IMG/VR virus record: IMGVR_UViG_3300025093_000053
Span: 1-37,957 of that record
Origin: a virus
Reading direction: 5' to 3' (one strand)
Length of the DNA stretch: 37,957 bases
A program made the position numbers and the translations under genes. A model generated the notes under the pieces. That model did not search any database. It was not told the DNA's origin and saw nothing but the letters and a program-made list of their open reading frames with translations. Below are positions 21,552 to 29,691 of the stretch, piece by piece. Every line of letters begins with the position of its first letter. The first letter of the stretch is position 1.

Positions 21552-22851
21552 AAAGGTTCTTAATTCCGCTCGTTTGTCCTATAGTGGAAGCCCATTTTTA
21601 AAAGAGGATCAACTAGAAGAACCTCAAAACAAATTTTTGTTTAAGGTTAATAAGAATGATACTTTTAATTATGTTCACTTCTTTGATTATGAGGATAGTT
21701 TTTTAAAAAAAATGCACTCAGTTGTGAATACTAGTCCAACAACTAGAAGTATTCTACAAAAGAAAAACTTTTTCACAATGGGAAAAGGTTTTTTGGCAAC
21801 AACAAAGCAAAAGAGTTTCATTTTAAGCGATAGCACCCAAGACACAGAACCAAACACGGCTCAAGTTGTAGAGGTTGAGGAATTTTTGCAAAGGGTTAAT
21901 GTATTTCAGGAAACTATACACGATATTTTAAAAAAAGTAATTTGGGATTATGATAGTTTTGGTAATGCTTACATTGAAATTGTTAAAACCTTAGACGGCT
22001 TAAATATCTACCATAGACCCGCCCATGAAGTAAGATTAAAGGAGGTTGTTAATAGGTATGAGGATGTTAAATATTGTGTTATTAGCCGAGATTTTGACGA
22101 CTTTTTAACACAAAACTATAAGCGTGAAGTATTGCCGCTATACCCTCATTTTGAAAATATTGACGGTTCGGAGCGTTGTATATTACACATAAAAGACTAT
22201 CAACCCGGTTTTGATTATTATGGGTTGCCTTCTTGGATTTCTGCAATTTTATGGGCAGAATTAGAGTATAGAATACCTAAATACAATCAAAGTGAGTTTG
22301 AAAATGGGTTCATGCCTTCAGCAGTCATACAGGTGCCAGGCAGCGAAAACGACCAACAAGCACAAGACGCGATTGATATGTTCACGGAAGAACAAACCGG
22401 AACCGGCAACCAAAGCCAACTTTTTGCGATGTTGATAAGCGACCCAAACAACCCGGCCAAAATCGACATACTAAGCAAACAACACGAGGGTTCATATATG
22501 GAGCTATCAAAATTAGCACAAATGAACATTATGAAGGCTCACAACTTTAGCGATGCGTTGATGGGGGATAAATCACCCGGCGAGCTTGGCGGATCTCAGC
22601 AGCTTAGAACGGAATTAGAATATAAATACGAAGAAATGTTCATACCTAGACAACAAATGTTTTCTAAAAAGCTGTTACAGCCAATTCTTGACCTTTTAGG
22701 GGAGCAAAAGGGCTATACTAATGAAGTTGCGTTAAAGTTCGTTAAAAATATTCCTACTAGCTTTGCGGGGGATATAAACATAAACGACGTTTTAACAGTA
22801 GACGAACGCCGGGAAGAATTAGGTTATCAAGCTCTAAATAATAACGAATAA
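21484..22851 (+). CDS. Portal protein
   Basis: This 455-residue protein has the layout of phage portals: a basic disordered N-terminus (about 35 residues), a clip/stem region with YHRPAHEVRLKEV and a YYGLPSWISAILWAELEYRI helix-rich segment (about 235-265). A wing and crown follow with EGSYMELSKLAQMNIMKAHN and DALMGDKSPGELGGSQQLRTEL (about 335-385), the typical portal signature seen before the C-terminal helices. It forms the dodecameric DNA gate bound by the terminase large subunit. It is located downstream of the capsid gene, not next to terminase. The true start may be somewhat later than 21484, since the first residues overlap the previous gene. Confidence 0.9.
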   Translation: MRNPTKKKRPQNRTTQTQGKNNKKVLNSARLSYSGSPFLKEDQLEEPQNKFLFKVNKNDTFNYVHFFDYEDSFLKKMHSVVNTSPTTRSILQKKNFFTMGKGFLATTKQKSFILSDSTQDTEPNTAQVVEVEEFLQRVNVFQETIHDILKKVIWDYDSFGNAYIEIVKTLDGLNIYHRPAHEVRLKEVVNRYEDVKYCVISRDFDDFLTQNYKREVLPLYPHFENIDGSERCILHIKDYQPGFDYYGLPSWISAILWAELEYRIPKYNQSEFENGFMPSAVIQVPGSENDQQAQDAIDMFTEEQTGTGNQSQLFAMLISDPNNPAKIDILSKQHEGSYMELSKLAQMNIMKAHNFSDALMGDKSPGELGGSQQLRTELEYKYEEMFIPRQQMFSKKLLQPILDLLGEQKGYTNEVALKFVKNIPTSFAGDININDVLTVDERREELGYQALNNNE

Positions 22852-23507
22852 TGGCAGTAGTAACAAATACATTAATTCAGGCGGAAGAAATAACAAACGG
22901 CGGTATATTGCGAACAGGACCGCAAAACCAGCAACTCAACCCGGACTTGTTAGCCCCTCACATTTGGATTGCAGAACGAACACACGTTTTAGATATATTG
23001 GGCACCCAACTATACAACGATCTTATAACACAAAAAGGGGGTTTAGTATCTAATTATAACGATCAATGCGGGTGCCCTTTACAAAATGCGTTTCCAGAAA
23101 ACGCCTGTTATGAATCTTTTTGGACTGCAATACTAAAGCGGCTTTGTAGTATTGCCACGATTTACACGGCTTTGCCCTTTTTGACTATTGAGATAACTAA
23201 CAACGGCTTATTGATTAACAACACTCAATATGCTGAGACCGCCGGCGTTGATGGTATGCACACCTTGCAAACAGCATTAAGACAACAATTAACAACACTT
23301 AGGGAGCTAACAGGAAAATATATTTGTGAAAACAAAGATTGTTTACCTTTGGGGTGTTGTCCGACGTGTAAATATGAGTTTGATAATTGTAGTTGTAACA
23401 ATTGCGACACCAAGCCCCCTAAAAGTAAGCTAATGTTATTTAGCCCGACTAAGAAAAAGAAAGACAACTATTATAATGATAGACACTATAAAAATAATTG
23501 TTGGTAA
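22851..23507 (+). CDS. Head-tail connector-like protein with Cys-rich C-terminus
   Basis: This 218-residue protein follows the portal, overlapping by one base. Residues about 30-60 (LLAPHIWIAERTHVLDILGTQLYNDL) match the pattern of Bacteroidota head-tail connectors (DUF6712-like). The C-terminal 50 residues are remarkable: nine cysteines between about 168 and 200 (ICENKDCLPLGCCPTCKYEF, then DNCSCNNCDT), followed by a Lys/Asn/Tyr-rich basic tail. The Cys array could bind zinc or form disulfides that lock the neck. The connector role comes from position and N-terminal pattern; the tail is not part of the usual family. Confidence 0.65.
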   Translation: MAVVTNTLIQAEEITNGGILRTGPQNQQLNPDLLAPHIWIAERTHVLDILGTQLYNDLITQKGGLVSNYNDQCGCPLQNAFPENACYESFWTAILKRLCSIATIYTALPFLTIEITNNGLLINNTQYAETAGVDGMHTLQTALRQQLTTLRELTGKYICENKDCLPLGCCPTCKYEFDNCSCNNCDTKPPKSKLMLFSPTKKKKDNYYNDRHYKNNCW

Positions 23508-24089
23508 TTGGCACACACTATAACAAATATAACTGATTCAGCTATAAGGCTTACGGATTTACAAATAGGAACCGATTTAGATGTAAAAAACAAGTTCCAA
23601 ATTGAACCCGGTGAAACTATCGACCTAACCAGCCTAAGAACCCCAAGCGGTAAGGTTTTTAGCTCTCAGCGTTTACGCGATGCTGTTTACAATGGTGCGG
23701 TTGCCTTTGTTGTTGGTGGTTCGCCTTTGTCGGTTGCTGATAGTATAGATTATTTTACTAATTACAATTTTGTACCCGGTGGGGGCCTTGTTCCTGATGA
23801 AGTCGTGCAAATAAATACAGATTATGCAGCAGTTGAAAGTAAAAACGCTATTGTGGCAGATGCAGCCGCAAACAATATAAAAATAACACTACCAGCAGCC
23901 CCAACAAAGGGTTTTAAATGGACTGTTAAAAGGTTAGATAAAAGTAATTTTGTGTTAGAAGTAGCAGCAACCGCACCGGCTTTGATTGATGGGCTTGTAA
24001 GTAGTCTAACAATAGCAAAAACAGGACCTAATAAATTTAATAACTCCTTAACGTTCCTTTTCGATGGGGCTAATTATCAAATAGTTTAA
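23508..24089 (+). CDS. Fibre-base-like virion protein with TTG start
   Basis: This 193-residue protein starts at TTG 23508 directly after the upstream TAA, with no gap, so it depends on translational re-initiation. Residues about 1-85 are an N-terminal beta domain. Residues about 110-193 (NAIVADAAANNIKITLPAA, then LTFLFDGANYQIV) match the repeat-like head of phage tail or head fibre proteins that end in a DGxxYxx(V/I) strand. It precedes a second fibre-like gene. It may anchor a fibre to the head or neck, because the portal and connector are its neighbours. Confidence 0.6.
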   Translation: MAHTITNITDSAIRLTDLQIGTDLDVKNKFQIEPGETIDLTSLRTPSGKVFSSQRLRDAVYNGAVAFVVGGSPLSVADSIDYFTNYNFVPGGGLVPDEVVQINTDYAAVESKNAIVADAAANNIKITLPAAPTKGFKWTVKRLDKSNFVLEVAATAPALIDGLVSSLTIAKTGPNKFNNSLTFLFDGANYQIV

Positions 24090-24092
24090 TAT

Positions 24093-25295
24093 ATGTCTTT
24101 TATTGTTGGTAATGATTTAGTGAATTATGATCCAAACGCCCTAGACGCGGGCGGGGCTTTGTCTGTTAGCCAAAAAACTATACTAGGTAACTATGTACAA
24201 GATAAAGACAATTTACCGCTTTTATTAGATAGGAAGGGGACCGGTTCACAGACCTATAGCGCCGGCGTTGTTAGTATGTCGGTTACTTCTGGCCAATATG
24301 CTGTTTGTCAATCATTCAAAAGGCATTTATATTTAGCGGGTAAATCTCAGGAATTAGAAATAACATTTAATAATTTTGCCCCCCAAGCAAATATTATTAA
24401 AAGGGTTGGATTATTTACCTCTAACACTACAGCACCCTATAATAGTAATTTAGACGGGTTTTTCTTAGAAAGTGACGGCGCAGACATAAGAATAAAAATA
24501 CAAAAAAATGGTTCTAGTATATCCGATGTTATACAAAGCGCTTGGAATATTGACCCGCTAGACGGAACCGGCCCAAGTGGTTTAACTTTGAATTTCAATA
24601 ACTTTACCGTTATGAAGTTAGACTATTTATATTTAGGTGGAACCGCTTTAAGGGTTTATTTTAATATTGGTGGTGTGTTTTATTTAGCTCATGTAGAAGA
24701 AAGTTCTAATATAAATTCAAGTACTTTTGTAAATTCGCCAGTTTTACCGGTTCGCTGGGAAATAAGAAGCACAACCGGTACCGGTTCTTTGGGTCAAATT
24801 TGTGCAGCAGTAACAACCGGCGGCGCTTTGGATTTAGTGGGCTTCCCTCACTCAGAAACAACAGGAACAAGTTTTATAAACGCTAATAATACAGCTAATA
24901 CTTATTTAGTTTGTGCTATTCGCTTAAACAACCTTAGTGCTTCAGTTAATAGTGTTGTTGGGGATGTTTTAGCAACCACAAATGATGCTTATATAGCTAA
25001 ATTTATACTAAATCCAACTATAGCAGGGGCGGCGCTAACATGGAACACTATAACCAACACAGGCGCACAATTCGCAATTGGTGACACGGCCAATCCTTCA
25101 ACAAATACCGTGACGGGGGGAACTATATTAAGTGAGGCGTTTGGAACCGGAAACGCTACTAAAACACTATTAGCGGATAGTTTATTTCAAATTGGGGCAG
25201 ACCTTGACGGCGTGGCGGATATTTTAGCCTTATGCGTTCAGCCAATAGGGAGCAATTTAGATATTAGAGGGCTTTTAAACTTTAAACACTTATAA
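24093..25295 (+). CDS. Fibre-like virion structural protein, 400 residues
   Basis: This is a beta-rich 400-residue protein. The segment SAWNIDPLDGTGPSGLTLNF (about residues 149-168) followed by a hydrophobic LDYLYLGGTALRVYFN strand matches a pattern seen in virion proteins of many marine phages, usually fibres or receptor-binding structural proteins. The N-terminal 60 residues carry a GTGSQTYSAGVVSMSV motif shared with such proteins. It starts three bases after the previous fibre-like gene. A role as head or tail fibre and receptor-binding component is likely but not proven. Confidence 0.65.
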   Translation: MSFIVGNDLVNYDPNALDAGGALSVSQKTILGNYVQDKDNLPLLLDRKGTGSQTYSAGVVSMSVTSGQYAVCQSFKRHLYLAGKSQELEITFNNFAPQANIIKRVGLFTSNTTAPYNSNLDGFFLESDGADIRIKIQKNGSSISDVIQSAWNIDPLDGTGPSGLTLNFNNFTVMKLDYLYLGGTALRVYFNIGGVFYLAHVEESSNINSSTFVNSPVLPVRWEIRSTTGTGSLGQICAAVTTGGALDLVGFPHSETTGTSFINANNTANTYLVCAIRLNNLSASVNSVVGDVLATTNDAYIAKFILNPTIAGAALTWNTITNTGAQFAIGDTANPSTNTVTGGTILSEAFGTGNATKTLLADSLFQIGADLDGVADILALCVQPIGSNLDIRGLLNFKHL

Positions 25296-25583
25296 ATGAT
25301 AGGCTTTGAAATAACATTAACACCCGGAGGGAATGGGTTTATATTAGACCCTAAAGACCTTATAAACAGCGTTGAGGTTGATTATAGAGCTATAAAACAG
25401 CCTTTAAATAGTGTTTTAAGATTGGTTTTAGAAGAAAACGAAGCCGACGGAATCAATATTATTTTTGTCGATGGGGTAAAGGTCAATTTAAAAAAAGAAT
25501 ATGTTTCTAAGGTTGGGGATGTAACAAGTTTCCCCACAAATGAAACTTTATTAAATTCTATTGTAACTCTTTTAGGATGGTAG
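25296..25583 (+). CDS. Small beta-rich hypothetical protein
   Basis: This 95-residue protein begins at the base after the preceding stop and overlaps the patatin gene by seven bases. It is mostly beta strands with a C-terminal hydrophobic segment (NETLLNSIVTLLGW). There is no known domain. Translational coupling on both sides ties it to the fibre gene and the phospholipase. A chaperone or accessory of either is conceivable. Confidence 0.55.
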   Translation: MIGFEITLTPGGNGFILDPKDLINSVEVDYRAIKQPLNSVLRLVLEENEADGINIIFVDGVKVNLKKEYVSKVGDVTSFPTNETLLNSIVTLLGW

Positions 25584-26440
25584 TAAACAGCAATAGCGGC
25601 GGCGGCGCTTATATACATTTTTTAGCTTATGCTAGTGGTTTGGCAGCTAAACGTCTAAACGTTTCCTTTGATGCCTTTAGCGGTGTTAGTTCGGGTTTAT
25701 ATGTTAGTATGATCCACGCAGTAAAGGGAACAGATTTTTTATTAAAAGCAGCCGCAAAAATAGACCCTTCGAAAGCCTATAAGAAAGTACAAATTTCAAA
25801 AAAGGGCCGTATTAAGTTAGGGGGGTGGTTTAATGCTATTAGTAAGGGTTATTTGATGGAACAGGACGCCCGCCCGATTATACGCGAAATCATAAGCCCT
25901 AAGGAATGGAAAGAGTATAGACAAAACTTTGATAGTGCCCCCGTTTATTGTAATGTATTGAACGCTACAACAGGCGAAAAAGAGGTATTTAATTTAAAAC
26001 ACTATGATTTTGAAACCGCTTTACATTTAGCTGAAGCAAGCGCACACATACCAGGCAACACGGCCCCCGTAAATATTGGCGGGTGTTGGTGTTGGGATGG
26101 GGGGAACAAGGACCACAACCCAAGCGGCGTATTGTTTGAAAAACACGATAATATAAAACACTTAGTTTCTGTTTGGTCACGTCCTAAAAATTGGAAGCTC
26201 GATCTTTGGCAGCCTAAGAAACCGAATATATTTAGCACCCTTAATAGAGTATTAGAAATATACAACCATGAAACCAGCCTAAACGATGAATACAAAGAAT
26301 TAAAAACCTGTTTAGAATTAGGCGTAAAAAGAATAGGAATATATAATGAAAGCAGAATATTAAATAATATATACCAATACGGTGAAAAGGAAAAACAACA
26401 ACTTTTAGAGGCTGCAAAAATAGCAGTATCAAAAATATAA
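25577..26440 (+). CDS. Patatin-like phospholipase
   Basis: This 287-residue protein carries the full patatin set: the oxyanion loop SGGGAY at residues 7-12, the nucleophile elbow GVSSG at 36-40 (Ser38), and the catalytic Asp in DGG at 174-176, spaced as in patatin phospholipases. It has no signal peptide, so it acts inside the cell or inside the virion. It would hydrolyse membrane phospholipid acyl esters. Its neighbours are fibre genes upstream and a holin-like gene downstream, so a role in lysis or in membrane damage during DNA entry fits. Patatins are otherwise known as bacterial toxins and CBASS effectors; a phage copy in the late operon is unusual. Confidence 0.88.
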   Translation: MVVNSNSGGGAYIHFLAYASGLAAKRLNVSFDAFSGVSSGLYVSMIHAVKGTDFLLKAAAKIDPSKAYKKVQISKKGRIKLGGWFNAISKGYLMEQDARPIIREIISPKEWKEYRQNFDSAPVYCNVLNATTGEKEVFNLKHYDFETALHLAEASAHIPGNTAPVNIGGCWCWDGGNKDHNPSGVLFEKHDNIKHLVSVWSRPKNWKLDLWQPKKPNIFSTLNRVLEIYNHETSLNDEYKELKTCLELGVKRIGIYNESRILNNIYQYGEKEKQQLLEAAKIAVSKI

Positions 26441-26479
26441 CCCCAATTTTAAAACCGTGCCCAACAACCTTTAAAATGA

Positions 26480-26851
26480 ATGAAAGAAATAAGATTAATA
26501 TTGTGTATTAGTGTTTTGTGTGTTTGCACAGTTACAGCGGTTTTATTAGTTAAACTGCCTGAGATTATAATAGTAGATACTAAAGACCTAGTTTTTTTGG
26601 TTTCATGGTATACTCTAGTAATTTCTACAACGGCGGGAAGTTTAGTAAGAATCCACGAATATTGGACGCAAAACCTAAAGTTATACAGCTTTTTAGTTTC
26701 TCAAAATGAGGATAGAAGGGAAGAAATTAAAGACAATAGCAAGCACATAAATGAGGTAGAAAGACGAAGCGAGTTAAACACTAGGTTTATTACCAACAAC
26801 CGCAATAATATAAACAAAATACTAGATTCAGGAGGCCACCAAAGGAAATAA
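26480..26851 (+). CDS. Holin-like membrane protein
   Basis: This 123-residue protein has two membrane segments at about residues 5-27 (LILCISVLCVCTVTAVLLV) and 38-57 (VFLVSWYTLVISTTAGSL), then a charged coiled-coil C-terminus (residues 70-115). This matches class II-like holins and position in a late lysis region after the phospholipase. Holins set the time of lysis by opening the inner membrane. The start at 26480 is preceded by a weak A-rich region. Its C-terminal coil is longer than in many holins, so a spanin-like or anti-holin role remains possible. Confidence 0.65.
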   Translation: MKEIRLILCISVLCVCTVTAVLLVKLPEIIIVDTKDLVFLVSWYTLVISTTAGSLVRIHEYWTQNLKLYSFLVSQNEDRREEIKDNSKHINEVERRSELNTRFITNNRNNINKILDSGGHQRK

Positions 26852-26853
26852 TT

Positions 26854-27093
26854 ATGAAAAATAAATTCACTCAAATAAGTTATTTAGCTTTTTTAATTTG
26901 TGTTTTAAGGCTTGATTTTAGCGATGGTTTAAGTGCTCGCATAAGTATACAAGCCGAACCACCCCAAAATATATATACATGGGAAAGAAGCGGGAAAAAT
27001 CGGAAACCTATAGACCCGGACTACATGACCCCAAAGGGCTTTGGGCTGATCTTATCCGGATCACAAAAGAAAAAGGACTTGAAAAAGTCTTAG
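26854..27093 (+). CDS. Small protein with N-terminal hydrophobic segment, overlapping the phosphoesterase gene
   Basis: This 79-residue frame begins two bases after the holin-like gene stop, with AAAGGAAATAATT before the ATG. An N-terminal hydrophobic stretch (residues 7-20, QISYLAFLICVLRL) resembles a signal peptide or anchor. The last 39 codons overlap the phosphoesterase gene in another frame, so the C-terminus (GSQKKKDLKKS) is constrained by it. Position next to a holin-like gene suggests a lysis accessory such as a spanin component, but the motif support is weak. Confidence 0.5.
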   Translation: MKNKFTQISYLAFLICVLRLDFSDGLSARISIQAEPPQNIYTWERSGKNRKPIDPDYMTPKGFGLILSGSQKKKDLKKS

Positions 27094-28217
27094 ACGCCTT
27101 AAAGGGAAAACCGGCCACAGAAACCACGAAGGAAGAACGCACGGCGGACAGCTGGGTAATAGAAAAGGAAGGCACCGAGATAAGAACCAAAGAACAATTA
27201 ATAAAAGCCTGTAAAATTGATACTAATATTTGGGAGGTATCAAGTTTTCGGGTGTCTACATGGCAGCAAAACAGTAAAACGGACGGACTAAAACAATTAT
27301 TCGCCGTAAAAGCCAATTTAAGCCTAAAAAAAGAAAGTCACATAGAAAGACTAGCCAAGAGGTTAGAAAATGGCTTATATGCCTATAAAGCCCCAAAATT
27401 AAACACAAAAGGGGCACAAAGGCAAACACAAACTAGCAATCATTGTAGTATTATTAATTTGTATGATGCCCATTTAGACAAGATAACAAGATACACGGAA
27501 ACGGGACAAAGTTCAGATATAGATAAGAACTGTAATTTATTTAGTGATACTTTTACTAAATTGCTTACGCTCTCAAACAACCCTGAAGTTATTATATTAC
27601 CTATAGGAAACGACCTATTTAATATAAACGACGCTAGAAGCACCACCAAAAAAGGAACACCACAAGAAACATATTTACACCATGTTGATACTTTTGAAAT
27701 TGTATTGAATTTGCTTAGGGGGTTGATAGATAAAGCCGCTAGGGTGGCCCCTGTTAAAATCCTTATGATAGCCGGGAACCATGACGAGGATTTAATACAC
27801 CTGCTTGGGGTTGCTTTTTCTGCAATATATCGAGATAGCAACCGGGTTAGTATTGACTATTCACGCCGTAAGCGAAAATATATACAATATGTAAATAATT
27901 TGTTTATGTTCTCACACGGGGATAAGATGAAAAGCAAAGTGGGACACATACCGGAAATTATAGCTCAGGAACAGCCTAAAAAATGGGCTTCAACTTCTTT
28001 TAGGTATGCATTTTTTGGGGACATACACCACCAGAAAGAGTATCAATTTTTAAGGGGGCAGGATTTCATAGGGGTAAAGGCTAAGTTTTTGCGGGCGGTT
28101 TGTGCTTCTGATGCGTGGCATGATGCGAGCGGTTACATAGGTATACAAAAAACCGCAGAACTTTATAACGTAAGTCCGTGCGGTAAAATGTTTAAAACCG
28201 TTGAGTTGAGTTTTTAG
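26979..28217 (+). CDS. Calcineurin-like metallophosphoesterase with N-terminal winged-helix-like region
   Basis: This 412-residue protein carries the metallophosphoesterase motif series: YDAHLDK at residues 162-168 (DxH-like), GND near 210, GNHDE at 266-270, SHGD near 313 and GDIHHQ near 347. These bind two metal ions for phosphoester or nucleic acid cleavage. Residues 1-135 contain a terminase/DNA-binding-like head (RTKEQLIKACKIDTNIWEV, SSFRVSTWQ). The combination recurs in siphophages, where its role in DNA metabolism or morphogenesis is not settled. The start overlaps the preceding small gene by 115 bases. The stop TAG (28215-28217) overlaps the stop of the leftward gene 28214-28621. Confidence 0.85.
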   Translation: MGKKREKSETYRPGLHDPKGLWADLIRITKEKGLEKVLDALKGKPATETTKEERTADSWVIEKEGTEIRTKEQLIKACKIDTNIWEVSSFRVSTWQQNSKTDGLKQLFAVKANLSLKKESHIERLAKRLENGLYAYKAPKLNTKGAQRQTQTSNHCSIINLYDAHLDKITRYTETGQSSDIDKNCNLFSDTFTKLLTLSNNPEVIILPIGNDLFNINDARSTTKKGTPQETYLHHVDTFEIVLNLLRGLIDKAARVAPVKILMIAGNHDEDLIHLLGVAFSAIYRDSNRVSIDYSRRKRKYIQYVNNLFMFSHGDKMKSKVGHIPEIIAQEQPKKWASTSFRYAFFGDIHHQKEYQFLRGQDFIGVKAKFLRAVCASDAWHDASGYIGIQKTAELYNVSPCGKMFKTVELSF

Positions 28218-28621
28218 AGCTTATCTTCTTCTTTTAGTTTTTGGTCTAAGTATTTACGGTCTATCTTTGTGCTTATTTCAATAGCATCTTTAAGGGTAAA
28301 TTCCCCGCCTTTTTCTAGGATAAGATCATAGGTTTTTATAATTTTTTCTATTGTTTCATCTTTAAAACCTAAGTGCTGTAAGCTCATAGCGGTCTTTAAA
28401 TACTGTACTTTTTGCGAAGTTGTTAATTGCATTTTTGTTTTGTTTACTAATTTAAAAAATCTAATAGGTAAAACTAGTCTTCTGTTTTCTTCCCCTATTA
28501 CCACTATTTTGTCAAATTTATTAGGCTTATCCCAAGTAGTCCTATATTTGCGCCCTTTAATTAAGTATTTAGTTTTGCTCCCCCCTAAATATTCAAGGCG
28601 ATCATTTTTATTAAATTCCAT
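28214..28621 (-). CDS. Hypothetical protein with SH3-like N-terminus
   Basis: This 135-residue, basic protein has an N-terminal part (residues about 8-62, YLIKGRKYRTTWDKPN, then VVIGEENRRLVLPIRFFKLV) that reads like a small SH3/KOW-type barrel. The C-terminal part (about 65-135) is helical with alternating charges. An internal Met (MQLTTSQ) at residue 64 could start a separate product. It is the last gene of the leftward block and converges with the phosphoesterase gene, the two stop codons overlapping. The function is unknown. Confidence 0.6.
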   Translation of the reverse strand: MEFNKNDRLEYLGGSKTKYLIKGRKYRTTWDKPNKFDKIVVIGEENRRLVLPIRFFKLVNKTKMQLTTSQKVQYLKTAMSLQHLGFKDETIEKIIKTYDLILEKGGEFTLKDAIEISTKIDRKYLDQKLKEEDKL

Positions 28622-28638
28622 TTCTTTATATTTGGTTA

Positions 28639-28797
28639 TTATTGTTTTAGCAATTTGTTTAATTCATTTAGACTATTATTTAAAGATTGAAGATTTTTTA
28701 TTGTTTTCTCTAGCTCTGGGACGGTGGGGAAGGTGAAATAATATTTTGCCTTATTCTTATCCCTTTTTGGTTTTCTTCCTGTTTTTATTTTAGGCAT
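28639..28797 (-). CDS. Small basic protein, 52 residues
   Basis: ATG 28797 to TAA 28639 gives 52 residues: a basic N-terminus (MPKIKTGRKPKRDKNK), a short YYFTFPTVPELEKT segment and a Leu/Asn-rich helix (LNNSLNELNKLLKQ). It fills the gap between genes 28802 and 28621, with four bases to the previous gene. The basic start suggests nucleic acid binding. No family is recognised. Confidence 0.5.
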   Translation of the reverse strand: MPKIKTGRKPKRDKNKAKYYFTFPTVPELEKTIKNLQSLNNSLNELNKLLKQ

Positions 28798-28801
28798 TTT
28801 T

Positions 28802-29164
28802 TTAGGGGAAAGTACTTATAAAATCTAATGAGAATATTATTTTTTCTAAAATATCTAAGTGAAATTTTTCTTGAAAATCAAACAAAACCCCATTAGTGCA
28901 AGCTAGATTATATTTTTTTTCGGCGCACATGATATAAGTAGCATCATTTAATATATATTCTAATTCAATCAAAACACCTTTTTTGCTAGTAGTAGGTTGA
29001 AATTCAAGCCCATAAGGGCGGTCTTTTAACCAACAAACAAACGGCCCGCATTTTATTAAATCCTCTAACGTTGCTTTAGCTCCTAGACCAAGCCAACAGA
29101 TTTTCAAAATATCCCGTAAAACACCAGCGTTGCCGCCCTCTATTGCGTCCTTAATTGTTACCAT
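28802..29164 (-). CDS. Hypothetical protein, 120 residues
   Basis: I do not recognise this protein. It is mixed alpha/beta with four to five Cys (ICWLGLG, KCGPFVCWLKD, MCAEKKYNLACTN). The N-terminal half begins MVTIKDAIEGGNAGVLRDIL, and the C-terminal half is Phe/Leu-rich and helical. It starts two bases after the stop of the nuclease-like gene and is part of the terminal leftward operon. The free Cys residues suggest a cytoplasmic protein. Confidence 0.6.
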   Translation of the reverse strand: MVTIKDAIEGGNAGVLRDILKICWLGLGAKATLEDLIKCGPFVCWLKDRPYGLEFQPTTSKKGVLIELEYILNDATYIMCAEKKYNLACTNGVLFDFQEKFHLDILEKIIFSLDFISTFP

Positions 29165-29166
29165 TG

Positions 29167-29691
29167 TTATTTACTTTTTAAACCCCCTAAAGGGACCCTA
29201 TAATCATCCCCATAAAAGCGGGGTTTTTGTTTATACTTTTCTATATCTTTATATTTAATAGACCCAACCATATACGCAAAATTGCATAAATCAATATCAA
29301 AACCGGCTTTTGTTTTGCCTTCAATCATCATTACGGTGCAGAAATTGAAACCCTTTTTTAACCCTGTTTTATATTGGTCTTCTGAGTATAAAAGGTTTAA
29401 ACTTTGAAAACCATAATTATTATAAAAGGCGCTTGTTTTAACCTCTATTTTAAAGCCGTTAACAATAAAATCATACTGATCCGCTAAGCCTACAACAAAA
29501 TTGTATTGATAATCAAACAGGCGGTTTATTAAAAAGGATTCAAAAGCCAACTCCCCTATATTTCCAATTATAAACTGGTTAAGGCGCTTATTTTCATCAA
29601 ACCCAAACCGATTATAAGCGTGTTCAACCTGGTCGGTGGCTGCTTGTATTGCTTTTTGTTTAATTTCCTGAGTGACTTGTATTTTTACCAT
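29167..29691 (-). CDS. PD-(D/E)XK nuclease-like protein
   Basis: The 174-residue product contains GNIGELAFESFL (about residues 44-55), with the typical conserved Glu, and DQYDFIVNGFKIEVKTS (about 71-87), which matches the D-x(8-10)-ExK core of PD-(D/E)XK enzymes. Many phage and restriction nucleases share it. With a C5 methyltransferase three genes upstream it could be a restriction partner or a repair/resolving nuclease; the sequence does not decide. It overlaps the upstream secreted protein gene by 32 bases. The active-site call is good; the biological role is unknown. Confidence 0.65.
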   Translation of the reverse strand: MVKIQVTQEIKQKAIQAATDQVEHAYNRFGFDENKRLNQFIIGNIGELAFESFLINRLFDYQYNFVVGLADQYDFIVNGFKIEVKTSAFYNNYGFQSLNLLYSEDQYKTGLKKGFNFCTVMMIEGKTKAGFDIDLCNFAYMVGSIKYKDIEKYKQKPRFYGDDYRVPLGGLKSK

